DNA of 64,000 bases from CAYNYF01 sp964401385. Its GTDB lineage: Bacteria > Planctomycetota > Phycisphaerae > SM23-33. This document shows, one piece after another, positions 24,005 through 32,428 of this stretch (position 1 is the first letter of the stretch; the number at the start of each line of letters is the position of its first letter). Both the position numbers and the translations under genes were made by a program. The DNA lies in assembly GCA_964401385.1 (NCBI GenBank), contig CAYNYF010000005.1:1-64000 (forward strand). The letters are read 5' to 3'. A model generated the notes under the pieces. It ran no database searches and had not been told where the DNA came from. It saw only the letters and a program-made list of their open reading frames with translations.

Positions 24005-25144
24005 TTACGCCGGGGCGTCGCCCCAGTCGGGCACGTCCATCCATTCGCCGTCCTTCAGCGCGGATTTGTGGGCCATCACGCCGGGGGCGAAGTATCGCGC
24101 CGCCTCCCAGGCGTTGACGCTCGGCCGGCGGCCGGCGGCGACGGCATCGACGAACTCGTGCACCAGGTAGGCGTGGGAGCCGCCGTGCCCGCCGTAGACC
24201 TCCACGTCGCTGGAGCTTTCCCGGCTGAACGCCTCCAGCACCTCCGGCGGCAGCGGGTCGCGCATCTCCTCCGGCGCCAGCGGCGTGATGTCGCTCTTGG
24301 TCACCCAGTGCGCCCCCCAGGGCTCGTCGATGAACGAGCCCTCCGTGCCGAACAGGCGGAACCCCTCGCGGCCGCCATGGCCGACGCGGCGGTACTCGCA
24401 CACGCGCGCGACCGCCCCGCCGCTCAGCCGGAAAAACGCCGTCTCGTTGCTGAAGACGTTGCCGGAGACCGTATCCTGGCGGAACCAGTCGTCGTTGGGG
24501 TGCACGTAACCGATGGCCGAGACGCGCGTGACCCGCTCCCTCATCACCGAGAGGAACCCGCCGATGGAGTGCGTGGGATAGTGCATGGGCACGCCGCCGC
24601 TGTGGGAGATGTCCCACTGGTCGCCGCGGCGATTCCGCGCCACCTCGCGCAGGCCGTGGTCCAGGTCGTGAAGATACTCGCCCTCGGCCAGGACGAAGTT
24701 GCCGAAGGCCTCCTCGGCCGCGCGGCGGCGGCAGTACATCGCCTGCGGGCGGTAGTAGCTGGTCTCGCCCATCATGTAGTGCATGCCCGTCCGCGTGCAG
24801 GCGGCGATGATCTTGTCGCACCAGTCGAGCATCTTGTCCCCCTCGGCCAGGCAGATCATGGGCACGGCGCTGTAGACGTGCTTGCCGGCCTCCATGGCCT
24901 GGATCGCCTGCGGGGCGTGCAGCCACGGCTGGGTGATGATGGCGAGGGCCTGAACGTCGGTCCTGCAGATCTCGTCCAGGCTGGCGTAGGTCTCGGCGAT
25001 GCCGAATCGCTCGGCCACCTTGGCCAGCCGCCCGGCCTTGACGTCGCAGAGGGCGATCCGATCCACCAGGGGATGGTCCCGGAAGAGCCGGACGAACCCC
25101 TGCCCGAACATCCCCACGCCGACGATGCCAATGCTGATTCCCAT
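24005..25144 (-). CDS. Gfo/Idh/MocA-family NAD(P)-dependent dehydrogenase (2)
   Basis: 379 residues from ATG 25144 with AAGGGAAA ahead; the open frame continues upstream but without family sequence. Rossmann motif G-I-V-G-V-G-M-F-G-Q-G at 6-16. The usual E-K-P signature is replaced by S-A-V-P in G-K-H-V-Y-S-A-V-P, so the lysine usually found there is missing. In the C-terminal domain the sequence H-S-G-G-V-P-M-H-Y-P-T-H-S-I-G-G keeps the conserved His pair. Probably a dehydrogenase or related lyase acting on a sugar or cyclitol; the missing Lys makes a simple dehydrogenase role less certain. Confidence 0.8.
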   Translation of the reverse strand: MGISIGIVGVGMFGQGFVRLFRDHPLVDRIALCDVKAGRLAKVAERFGIAETYASLDEICRTDVQALAIITQPWLHAPQAIQAMEAGKHVYSAVPMICLAEGDKMLDWCDKIIAACTRTGMHYMMGETSYYRPQAMYCRRRAAEEAFGNFVLAEGEYLHDLDHGLREVARNRRGDQWDISHSGGVPMHYPTHSIGGFLSVMRERVTRVSAIGYVHPNDDWFRQDTVSGNVFSNETAFFRLSGGAVARVCEYRRVGHGGREGFRLFGTEGSFIDEPWGAHWVTKSDITPLAPEEMRDPLPPEVLEAFSRESSSDVEVYGGHGGSHAYLVHEFVDAVAAGRRPSVNAWEAARYFAPGVMAHKSALKDGEWMDVPDWGDAPA

Positions 25145-25197
25145 GGTTTTCCCTTTCGCGTCTTTGCTCCGGTTCGCTTGTCTTCCTGCCCCGCGGC

Positions 25198-26373
25198 CTA
25201 GGCGTGGCCGCGGCCGTGCTCGCGGTAGTGATGCAGGCCTTCCATGAAGGCGCGGACGTTTTCCCGATTCGTGCCGGGGGCGATGCTGCTGCTGGCGCCC
25301 AGCATCAGCCCGACCTCCGGTCCGTTGGCCACGAGCCACTTCATCTGGTCCACCACGTCCTGCCGGCTGCCGAAGGGCAGCGTCGTGGTCACGGACACGC
25401 CGGCGATGATGAACAGGGGCCCGCCCGCGCGGTCCTTCATTTGGCAGATGCGGGCGTAGTCCATGCCGTCCTCGTATTGAAAGCCCTGGAACCCGCCGAT
25501 TCCCGCCTCGATCAGCCGCGGCACCATCGCCATCAGGTTGCCGTCGCAATGCCACAGCAGGCGGATGCCGGCGTCGCCGAACGGCTCGATCGCCCGGGCG
25601 AAGTGCGGCAGCCAGATCGCGTCCAGCGTCTTGACGTCCACCAGCGTCCCGCGCGAGTCAGCCATGTCGTGATCCAGCCGGAGCTGCCGCGGCAGGCCGC
25701 CCTCGACGATGGCCCTGGCGGCCAGGCGGTTCCGCAGCACGGACAGGTCGGCCTGCTGGGCGAAGTCCCGCTCCATCACGTCAGGGAACAGGGCGTAGGC
25801 CGCGAAGTAGTCGGCGTAGCCGTAGGCGCCGTAGTGCAGCCCGGGAAAGCTCTGGAAGCCGTCGCTGTAGGGCCCCTTGAGCAGGTCGCCCCCGAAGCGC
25901 CTCTGAAGGCTCGCCTCGCTCTCGATCAGCTCGGCCAGGCGCGCGGGGGCATCGGCGTCAAACGCCTCGATCTCGGCGGCCCGGCGGGGGAAAACCACCG
26001 TCTCCATGTGCTCGACGACGGCCTCGGGGGAGTCGATCTCGATGCCGTCCAGGACGACCCTCTCGGCCCCGGTGGTGGCCTTTCGCGGCGTGGCGGAGGA
26101 AAACCCGTCCTGCTCCATGGTCAGCGGGTTGGTGGGGATGAACTGATCGATAAAGCACGCGCCGGCGAGCTGCTGGAAGGCTAGGTAGACCGTCTCCGGA
26201 TCGGCGGCGAAATCGCCGGGCCGCCGCCCGGTCGCCTGCTCGATGAAGGGCACGTCCATGACGTGGACGATCCAGCCGGGAATGCCCCGGACGGGCTTCA
26301 TGGCGAGGGTGTCCCAGGCCAGTTGCGCCCGGCCGCCCCATCTGCCCGCCAGGGATTCGTAGTACCCTTGCAT
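25198..26373 (-). CDS. Uroporphyrinogen decarboxylase-like protein
   Basis: 391 residues from ATG 26373 (AGGA about eight bases ahead); GTG 26388 is an alternative start. The C-terminal half shows the URO-D/methyltransferase barrel: G-I-R-L-L-W-H-C-D-G-N-L, V-P-R-L-I-E-A-G-I-G-G-F-Q-G-F-Q, then I-I-A-G-V-S-V-T-T-T-L-P-F-G. It is not a haem-pathway enzyme by context. Planctomycete sugar loci often carry such URO-D-superfamily genes of unknown function; corrinoid-dependent methyltransferases belong to the same superfamily, so a demethylase for methylated sugars or inositols is one possibility. Confidence 0.75.
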   Translation of the reverse strand: MQGYYESLAGRWGGRAQLAWDTLAMKPVRGIPGWIVHVMDVPFIEQATGRRPGDFAADPETVYLAFQQLAGACFIDQFIPTNPLTMEQDGFSSATPRKATTGAERVVLDGIEIDSPEAVVEHMETVVFPRRAAEIEAFDADAPARLAELIESEASLQRRFGGDLLKGPYSDGFQSFPGLHYGAYGYADYFAAYALFPDVMERDFAQQADLSVLRNRLAARAIVEGGLPRQLRLDHDMADSRGTLVDVKTLDAIWLPHFARAIEPFGDAGIRLLWHCDGNLMAMVPRLIEAGIGGFQGFQYEDGMDYARICQMKDRAGGPLFIIAGVSVTTTLPFGSRQDVVDQMKWLVANGPEVGLMLGASSSIAPGTNRENVRAFMEGLHHYREHGRGHA

Positions 26374-26409
26374 GGTTCCGTCCTGCACGCTCTCCGGCCG
26401 GGGCGAGGG

Positions 26410-27810
26410 CTACCCGCGGCCCAGCTCCTCGGCCGTCTCGCCGATGGCCTGGTCGATGATGTCCAGCCCGCGCAGCAACTCGGCCTCGTTCATCACGATC
26501 GGCGGGCTCATGCGAAGGATGTGCCCGGCCGGGATCCACGCCAGGCCCTTCCGGAAGGCCTTGACGTAGACCATCCTGCCGGCCTCGTCAAATGGTTCTT
26601 TCGTGGAGCGGTCCTTGACCAGCTCCACGCCCATCAGGCAGCCCCTCGCCCGCACGTCGCCGATGATTCCGTGGGAGGACTTCATCTCCTCCAGCCGCTT
26701 GCCGGCGATCTCGCCCAGCCGGCGGCTGTTTTCCAGCAGCCCCTCTTCCTCGATCACCTCGATGGACGCCAGCGCGGCCGCACACGCCATCGGGTTGCCG
26801 CCGTAGCTGCTGGAGGCGCTGATCCGATCGAAGTTGTCCCGAATCCCCTCGCGGGCGACGCAGGCGGTGACGGGAAAACCGTTGCCCAGCCCCTTGCCCA
26901 GCGTCACCACGTCCGGCAGCACGCCCCAGTGCTCCATGCACAGCCACCGTCCGGTGCGGCCCATGCCGGTGAGTACCTCATCCGCCACCAGCAGGATGCC
27001 GCGCTCGTCGCAGAAGCCCCGCAGCGCGGGGAAGAAATCATCCGGCGGGGTGATGGTGCCGGCCCAGCCCTGGATCGGCTCCAGCACGAACGCCGCCACC
27101 TGAGCGGTCGTGCCCTCCCGGATGAACTGGTCGTAGTAGGAAAGGTAGGCCTGCGTGTCCGGCGAGCCGTCCGGGCGCGCCCACAGCGGCCGGTACGTGT
27201 CCGGCCGGGGCAGCATGTAGAACCCCGGCATCCGCGTGGGCGCGTACATCGGATTCATCCGGGCGCAGGAAACCGACCCCAGCGTCTTGCCGTGGAAGTC
27301 CATGAAGCCCGACAGGAACTCCGTCCGCCCGGTCGCGGCCCGGCAGACGCGCATGGCCGCCTCCACCGCCACCGTGCCGCTGTCGTAAAGCTGCATGCCG
27401 TTCAGATCGCCCGGCAGAATCTCGGCGAGCTTCCTGACCAGCGCCTCCTTGACCGGCGTGGTGAAGTCGTGGCAGTTCATCAGCCGGCGGGCCCAATGGG
27501 CCACCGCCTCGCTGACCTTCGGGTGGCAGTGGCCCAGGCTGGTGACGTAGATGCCGCTGGAGAAGTCCAGGTACCGGTTGCCGTCCACGTCCTCCAGCGT
27601 AACCCCGCGGCCGCGGCTCCAGCAGACCGGAAAGAGCCTCACCTGGCCGGACAGCCCCTTGTAGTGGCCGGCGGCCGAGGCGTGCAGGCGGCGGCTCTCC
27701 GGCCCGGGCGGCGTGGTCACAATGTTCGGCACCCGCGACAGGTCCGCGCGGCACCAGTCCCGGTCGTACTCAACCTTGGGAATGATCTGCTCCGCTGCCG
27801 TCTTCGACAT
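26410..27810 (-). CDS. Class III PLP-dependent aminotransferase (1)
   Basis: 466 residues. I start it at ATG 27810, which has GAAGGAAGG seven bases ahead; ATG 27831 would overlap the upstream gene. The class III pattern is clear: G-N-R-Y-L-D-F-S-S-G-I, Y-D-S-G-T-V-A-V-E-A-A (cofactor phosphate), L-V-A-D-E-V-L-T-G-M-G-R-T-G (PLP-ring Asp) and T-L-G-K-G-L-G-N-G-F-P with the Schiff-base Lys. It is followed after 36 bases by the URO-D-like gene and preceded by a second, different aminotransferase. Substrate could be an amino-sugar, inosamine or omega-amino acid. Confidence 0.9.
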   Translation of the reverse strand: MSKTAAEQIIPKVEYDRDWCRADLSRVPNIVTTPPGPESRRLHASAAGHYKGLSGQVRLFPVCWSRGRGVTLEDVDGNRYLDFSSGIYVTSLGHCHPKVSEAVAHWARRLMNCHDFTTPVKEALVRKLAEILPGDLNGMQLYDSGTVAVEAAMRVCRAATGRTEFLSGFMDFHGKTLGSVSCARMNPMYAPTRMPGFYMLPRPDTYRPLWARPDGSPDTQAYLSYYDQFIREGTTAQVAAFVLEPIQGWAGTITPPDDFFPALRGFCDERGILLVADEVLTGMGRTGRWLCMEHWGVLPDVVTLGKGLGNGFPVTACVAREGIRDNFDRISASSSYGGNPMACAAALASIEVIEEEGLLENSRRLGEIAGKRLEEMKSSHGIIGDVRARGCLMGVELVKDRSTKEPFDEAGRMVYVKAFRKGLAWIPAGHILRMSPPIVMNEAELLRGLDIIDQAIGETAEELGRG

Positions 27811-27823
27811 CGCTGGCCTTCCT

Positions 27824-29218
27824 TCATCCACGGGCGCCCGCGGCCGACGACCGCAGCAGCGACCGGAACTTCTCGATGATGAAATCCACGATCTGCTCGT
27901 CCGCCGCCAGGGAGAGCTTGGTCAGGATCGTGCTGTGCCCGGCGTGATACGCGTGCACGCGGACCCACAGCCCGGCCTCGACCGCCCGGCGGTGAAAATC
28001 CAGCGCGTCCTCGACCCGGCGGAACTTCAGCCCCGCCAGGTGCCGCTTGCCGCGGGCGTCCTGAACGACGCCGCCGAACTCCTCGGCCAGTTCCGAGAGC
28101 CGCCCCAGGAAGCGGTCGCCCACGGCCGCGAGCCGCTCGCCCTGCCCGGAGACCATGTCCATCACGCACAGCCCGACGTAGCTGGCCAGCGAGGCGCTGC
28201 CGTTGGTGTTGATCGCGTCATACTGGCCGAGCACATCGTAACGGCTCTTGTACAACACCGCCGCCAGCGGATGGAAGCCCGCGGTCATGCCCTTGCCGGC
28301 GATGACCATGTCCGGGACGAAGCCCATCGTGCGGTAGGCGAAGATCTCCGGCTGCCAGAAGCCGGTCTGGATTTCGTCCATGCACATGATCGCGCCGGCC
28401 TCGTCGCACAGCCGCCGAGTGAGTTGCAGGTACGACGGCTGGAGGGGGAGAGCCTCGCGGTTCATCATGATCGGCTCGGCCCAGAAGGCGGCGACGCGCC
28501 GGCCATGGCGGCGAAAGACCGCCTTCAACTCTTCGGCATCGTTCGGCTGGACGGTGGCGACTTCCAGGCCCTTGACGTACTGCCGCCACATGCCGCGCAT
28601 GTACTGGGGAACCATGTCGGTGCCGTGGTAGTTGCCGTCCAGAACCACCACCACCGGCTTGCCCCTGCCCCGGTGGGCGCGCTTATACCAGACAAGCTGC
28701 ATCTTCAGGGCCGCCTCGCAGGCGACCGAGCCGGTGCAGCAGCCCAGCAGCACCGTGTCGATGGGGTCCCGCTGGCCGGGGGGGCTGGCCGCCTCCACCA
28801 GCCGGTGGGCCAGGCGCTTCACCGGCGCCTGCGGGATGTTGGCATGGTTGTCCCAGACGACCCCGGCCGCGACGGCCTCGTTGATGGCCGCGCACAACTG
28901 CGGGTGGTTGTAGCCCCAGAGCATCTGGTAGTGCCCGGAGGTGCAGTCCAGGTACAGCCGCCGCTGCTCGGTGAGGTAGAACAGCCCGCGCCCGACCAGC
29001 AGGTCGTCGCAGGCGGCCGTCTGGCTTCCGCCGAAGGAGTCCTGAAGGGCCGTCTTGTCGACCGGCGTCAGCGCGGGGATTTCCTCAATGGTCTGGCCGA
29101 CGCGGGCCAGGAGCTGGTCGGTCGGCCCGGTGAGGAAATCCAATCCGGCCCGCATGCTGGCGAGCGTCTGCCCGCCGTCGGGCCCCAGCAACGAAGCGGC
29201 TGTCGAGAGCTGTGTCAT
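27824..29218 (-). CDS. Class III PLP-dependent aminotransferase (2)
   Basis: 464 residues, only distantly similar to its neighbour. Family motifs: D-C-T-S-G-H-Y-Q-M-L-W-G-Y-N-H-P near the N-terminus, G-C-C-T-G-S-V-A-C-E-A-A, I-M-C-M-D-E-I-Q-T-G-F (PLP Asp) and V-I-A-G-K-G-M-T-A-G-F with the catalytic Lys. The L-W-G-Y-N-H-P segment and a long N-terminal extension recall branches acting on keto-cyclitols and lysine-type substrates, but this is weak evidence. It starts 4 bases after the aldolase gene. Confidence 0.88.
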   Translation of the reverse strand: MTQLSTAASLLGPDGGQTLASMRAGLDFLTGPTDQLLARVGQTIEEIPALTPVDKTALQDSFGGSQTAACDDLLVGRGLFYLTEQRRLYLDCTSGHYQMLWGYNHPQLCAAINEAVAAGVVWDNHANIPQAPVKRLAHRLVEAASPPGQRDPIDTVLLGCCTGSVACEAALKMQLVWYKRAHRGRGKPVVVVLDGNYHGTDMVPQYMRGMWRQYVKGLEVATVQPNDAEELKAVFRRHGRRVAAFWAEPIMMNREALPLQPSYLQLTRRLCDEAGAIMCMDEIQTGFWQPEIFAYRTMGFVPDMVIAGKGMTAGFHPLAAVLYKSRYDVLGQYDAINTNGSASLASYVGLCVMDMVSGQGERLAAVGDRFLGRLSELAEEFGGVVQDARGKRHLAGLKFRRVEDALDFHRRAVEAGLWVRVHAYHAGHSTILTKLSLAADEQIVDFIIEKFRSLLRSSAAGARG

Positions 29219-29222
29219 GTTG

Positions 29223-30032
29223 CTACTCCAGACTGTACTTGGCGATCATCGCCTCCGGGGCGGCGTTTTCCCTGACGACCTCGCACAGGGCGGCCTGAAA
29301 GGCCTGGGGGTCGGGAACCTGGATGGCGTTGCGTCCGAAGACCACCCCGGCCGCGCCGGTCGAAACCTCCGCCGCCGCCAGGGCAAGCGCCTCCCGCTGC
29401 GTGGGCAGCCGCTCGGCCCCGAGGGCGAGCACGGGAACCGGACACGTGCCGGTGACCTCCTCGAATCGGCAGGTGCAGAAGGTTTTGATCGCGTCGGCGC
29501 CCAGCTCGGCCACGATCCGGCTGCCGATGCGCACGTTCTCATGTAGCTCCTCTGCCGACATGTCGGCGTGTCCGGTCGGGAAATACTCGCCGATGACGGG
29601 AATGCCCAGACGGTGGCAGCGGTTCATCGCCCGGGCGAACACGGACACGTTGGCGGCGTCGCGCTGCTCGGACCCGGTCCGCAGCGTCAGCGACACCAGG
29701 GCGAGGTCCATCCCCTCGCGGAGGGCGTCCTCGGCATCGTAGCAGTCGGCGCTGGGGGCCTCGCGGCAGCCCCACGTGAAGCAGTACACCGAGTTCCAGT
29801 TCAGCCGGACCGCGGCCAGTGGTCGGCGCCGCCCGGCGAAGATGCCGCAGCAGTGTCGCAGCATCCCCGGCGACAGCAGGACCGCGTCGACGGCCGGGTT
29901 GATCTTCCCGGCCGTGGCGGGCAGGTCCTCCATGCCGGCGATGGGCCCGTCGAACAGGCCGTGGTCGATGGCGATGATGACCGCCCTGCCGTCGCCCAGC
30001 AGCCGCCGCATCCGGATTTCACGACCGTCCAT
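29223..30032 (-). CDS. DhnA/DeoC-type class I aldolase
   Basis: 269 residues, TIM-barrel Schiff-base aldolase. Support: A-I-D-H-G-L-F-D-G-P near residues 21-30 (family A-x-D-H-G), the strand with G-A-D-A-I-K-T-F carrying the Schiff-base Lys near residue 186, and the phosphate-binding end G-A-A-G-V-V-F-G-R-N. Relatives include LsrF, DhnA-type fructose-bisphosphate aldolase and ADH synthase. In this operon it is the natural candidate for the C-C cleaving step on a phosphorylated ketose. Confidence 0.85.
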   Translation of the reverse strand: MDGREIRMRRLLGDGRAVIIAIDHGLFDGPIAGMEDLPATAGKINPAVDAVLLSPGMLRHCCGIFAGRRRPLAAVRLNWNSVYCFTWGCREAPSADCYDAEDALREGMDLALVSLTLRTGSEQRDAANVSVFARAMNRCHRLGIPVIGEYFPTGHADMSAEELHENVRIGSRIVAELGADAIKTFCTCRFEEVTGTCPVPVLALGAERLPTQREALALAAAEVSTGAAGVVFGRNAIQVPDPQAFQAALCEVVRENAAPEAMIAKYSLE

Positions 30033-30050
30033 ATTCTTTCCTCGCTTCCG

Positions 30051-30830
30051 TCATGCCAGCGTCACCTTGACTCCCCGCCGCCGCATGGCCGCCACGAGCG
30101 ACCCGCTCGCCCGCCGATCCGTGATGAGTTCATCCACGTCCTGGATGCGGGCGAACCTGGCGGCGGCGGTGCGCCCGAGCTTGTCGGCGTCGGCCACGAC
30201 GATCACCCGCCGCGCCCGCCGGACCATCAGGGCGGCCACGCCGGCAACCTCCGCATCGTCGGCGAAGCTGCCTCGCTGCGGGTCCACGCCGTCGCTGCCG
30301 ACGAAGGCCACGTCGGCCCGCATCTGCCTTAGCGCCGCCTCCGTCTCGGCCCCGGCTAGGTCCGGCGAGCCGTCGCGGACGCGCCCGCCCAGCAGCACCA
30401 GCGCCACCGGCTCGCGCGACCACAGCTCGGCCGCCACCGCCAGCGAGGACGTGACCACGGTGCAGCGCCGCCTCGTCCGCGCCAGGGCCCGGGCCAGCGC
30501 CAGGGTCGTGGTGCCGGTGTCCACGAAGACCGTATCGCCCGGCCTGACCCTCCCGACCGCGGCCGCGGCGATGCGGCGCTTCTCAGGCAGGTGCGACAGG
30601 TGCCGCTGGCTGAAGGCGTATTCGAAGGTGATCCTCCCGGCCGGCACCGCCCCGCCATAGCTGCGGATGGCCACGCCGGCCGAGGCCAGCGCCGCCAGAT
30701 CGCGCCGGATCGTCATTGCCGTCACGCCGAGCCTCTCGGCCGCCTCGGAAGTGCGGATCCGCTCGCTCGATCGCAGCAGCCGGGTCAGGACCCGCCGGCG
30801 AAGCTCTGCCTCTCTGGAAGATCGCGACAT
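30051..30830 (-). CDS. DeoR-family transcriptional repressor
   Basis: 259 residues. N-terminal winged helix with the DeoR pattern: T-S-E-A-A-E-R-L-G-V-T-A-M-T-I-R-R-D-L near residues 27-45. The C-terminal ISOCOT-fold sensor domain has V-F-V-D-T-G-T-T-T-L-A-L-A and V-A-F-V-G-S-D-G-V-D, and binds a sugar phosphate in known members. It is the first gene of the minus-strand catabolic run and diverges from the MFS transporter. A perfect inverted repeat overlapping its own promoter (30846-30868) is the likely operator. Confidence 0.92.
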   Translation of the reverse strand: MSRSSREAELRRRVLTRLLRSSERIRTSEAAERLGVTAMTIRRDLAALASAGVAIRSYGGAVPAGRITFEYAFSQRHLSHLPEKRRIAAAAVGRVRPGDTVFVDTGTTTLALARALARTRRRCTVVTSSLAVAAELWSREPVALVLLGGRVRDGSPDLAGAETEAALRQMRADVAFVGSDGVDPQRGSFADDAEVAGVAALMVRRARRVIVVADADKLGRTAAARFARIQDVDELITDRRASGSLVAAMRRRGVKVTLA

Positions 30831-30845
30831 GAAACCACACGCCCA

Positions 30846-30868
30846 ATAATGTTCACTTCGAACATTAT
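30846..30868. promoter_or_regulatory. Candidate DeoR operator: perfect 9-bp inverted repeat
   Basis: ATAATGTTC (30846-30854), spacer ACTTC, then GAACATTAT (30860-30868). The right arm overlaps a minus-strand TATAAT box at 30869-30864, so a bound dimer would block transcription of the DeoR operon. It is also in place to affect the divergent MFS gene. Confidence 0.7.
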
Positions 30869-30891
30869 AACCGCCGCCCCCGCCACTGCAA
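30864..30891 (-). promoter_or_regulatory. Promoter of the DeoR catabolic operon
   Basis: On the minus strand TTGCAG (30891-30886), a 16-base spacer and a perfect TATAAT (30869-30864), 34 bases upstream of the DeoR start codon. It overlaps the operator-like inverted repeat. Confidence 0.55.
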
Positions 30892-30976
30892 GCGCCAACC
30901 CGCCGCCGCGCGCGGCCGGCGCCACGGCCGCGCCGGCTTGTCGGCCAAGCCCGCGTCGGGTAGAATTGGTCCGAAC

Positions 30977-32356
30977 ATGGAAGCCCCGGCCGAGAAGAGC
31001 CCCCGCAGAATGCTGTTCCACTTCAGCCTGTACGGCTTCCTGAAGAACCAACAGTATTACGAGCCCTTCCTGATGCTCTTCTTCCTCCAGACGCTCAGCG
31101 AGGACTTCTTCAAGGTGGGACTGCTGGTCAGCTACCGCGAGGTCTTGATCAACCTGTTCGAAGTGCCCAGCGGCGCCATTGCCGACCTGTACGGGCGGCG
31201 CCGGTGCATGATGTTCAGCTTCTGCGCGTACATCGTCTCCTTTGCCATCTTCGCCTTTTCATCGGTCCTGTGGCAACTGCTGCTGGCCATGAGCTTTTTC
31301 TCCCTTGGCGACGCCTTCCGCACGGGCACGCACAAGGCGATGATCTTCGGCTACCTCCACCGCCACGGACGCTCGGACGAAAAGACCAAGTACTACGGCA
31401 CGACCCGGAGCTGGTCGAAGATGGGCTCGGCCCTGTCGGTGGTCATCGCCGCGGGGATAGTATTCACGGCGTCGGCCTTTTACGGCAACTCACAGGCCCC
31501 GGTGTACCGCTATCTGTTCCTGGCCTGCATCGTGCCGTACCTGATCGGGCTGGTCAACTTCACCGGTTATCCCCGGTACCTCGACGGCACGGCCGGCAAG
31601 GCCCCGGCGATCGGCAAGATCTTCACCCACCTGCTGCGCGTGGGGCGCGACGCCGTCAAGGCCCCGGCCCTGCGGAGGCTGCTGATCGAGTCGATGGGCT
31701 ACGAGGGCCTCTACAAGGTCGCCAAGGACTACCTCCAGCCGATCGTCAAGGGCCTGGCGCTGACGCTGCCGCTGCTGGCGGCGCTGAAGGGCATGCAGCG
31801 GACGGCCGCGCTGATCCTCGTCGTCTACGTCGCCATATACCTGCTGGAGAGCTTCTCCTCCCGGCGCAGCGACAGCGTGCGTCGGCGCAAAGGCGGCGAG
31901 GAGCACGGGGCGTGGTTCCTGTGGAAGCTGAACCTGATCGTCTTCAGCGCGATCGCCGCCGGGCTCACGGTCGACTGCTACCTCAGCGGGGCGGCCGTCT
32001 CCTTTGGGCTGGTGGTGGCGATCGCCGGCTTCATGGCCTTGGCCGTGCTCCAGAACCTCTGGCGGCCGATGCACATGGGCCGGTTCGACACCGTCGGCTA
32101 CGCCAAGGCCGGCGCCACCATCCTCAGCGTCGAATCCCAGGCCAAGAGCCTCTCGGCGGCAATCTTCGCCCCGCTGCTGGGGCTGGCCGTCAACGCCATC
32201 AAGAACTTCCCCCAGGTGCACAGCGAACACGCCAAGTTCATCCCCATCTCCCTGGTCGGCATCCTCTTTGCCGCGGCCATGCTGACGCTCCGCCGCGGCC
32301 CCCGGCCCCGGGCGCAGGGTGCCGATGCTGTGCAGGCAACGACCGAGGACGTATAA
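30977..32356 (+). CDS. MFS transporter
   Basis: 459 residues with about 10-12 hydrophobic helices. The loop after the second helix reads G-A-I-A-D-L-Y-G-R-R-R-C, the major facilitator motif (G-x-x-x-D-x-x-G-R-R). ATG 30977 begins just before a short cytoplasmic N-terminus; no strong ribosome site is visible. It is divergent from the DeoR operon with about 145 bases between, containing the operator, so it likely imports the operon's substrate. The long loop around residues 200-310 is unusual for a sugar carrier, and an exporter role cannot be excluded. Confidence 0.8.
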   Translation: MEAPAEKSPRRMLFHFSLYGFLKNQQYYEPFLMLFFLQTLSEDFFKVGLLVSYREVLINLFEVPSGAIADLYGRRRCMMFSFCAYIVSFAIFAFSSVLWQLLLAMSFFSLGDAFRTGTHKAMIFGYLHRHGRSDEKTKYYGTTRSWSKMGSALSVVIAAGIVFTASAFYGNSQAPVYRYLFLACIVPYLIGLVNFTGYPRYLDGTAGKAPAIGKIFTHLLRVGRDAVKAPALRRLLIESMGYEGLYKVAKDYLQPIVKGLALTLPLLAALKGMQRTAALILVVYVAIYLLESFSSRRSDSVRRRKGGEEHGAWFLWKLNLIVFSAIAAGLTVDCYLSGAAVSFGLVVAIAGFMALAVLQNLWRPMHMGRFDTVGYAKAGATILSVESQAKSLSAAIFAPLLGLAVNAIKNFPQVHSEHAKFIPISLVGILFAAAMLTLRRGPRPRAQGADAVQATTEDV

Positions 32357-32428
32357 TCCCCGCCGGCGGATCGGCCCGGCCGCGGCCGGCCGGAAGCGCA
32401 GGAATGCAAGCGGCGTTGAGGTGCGATC

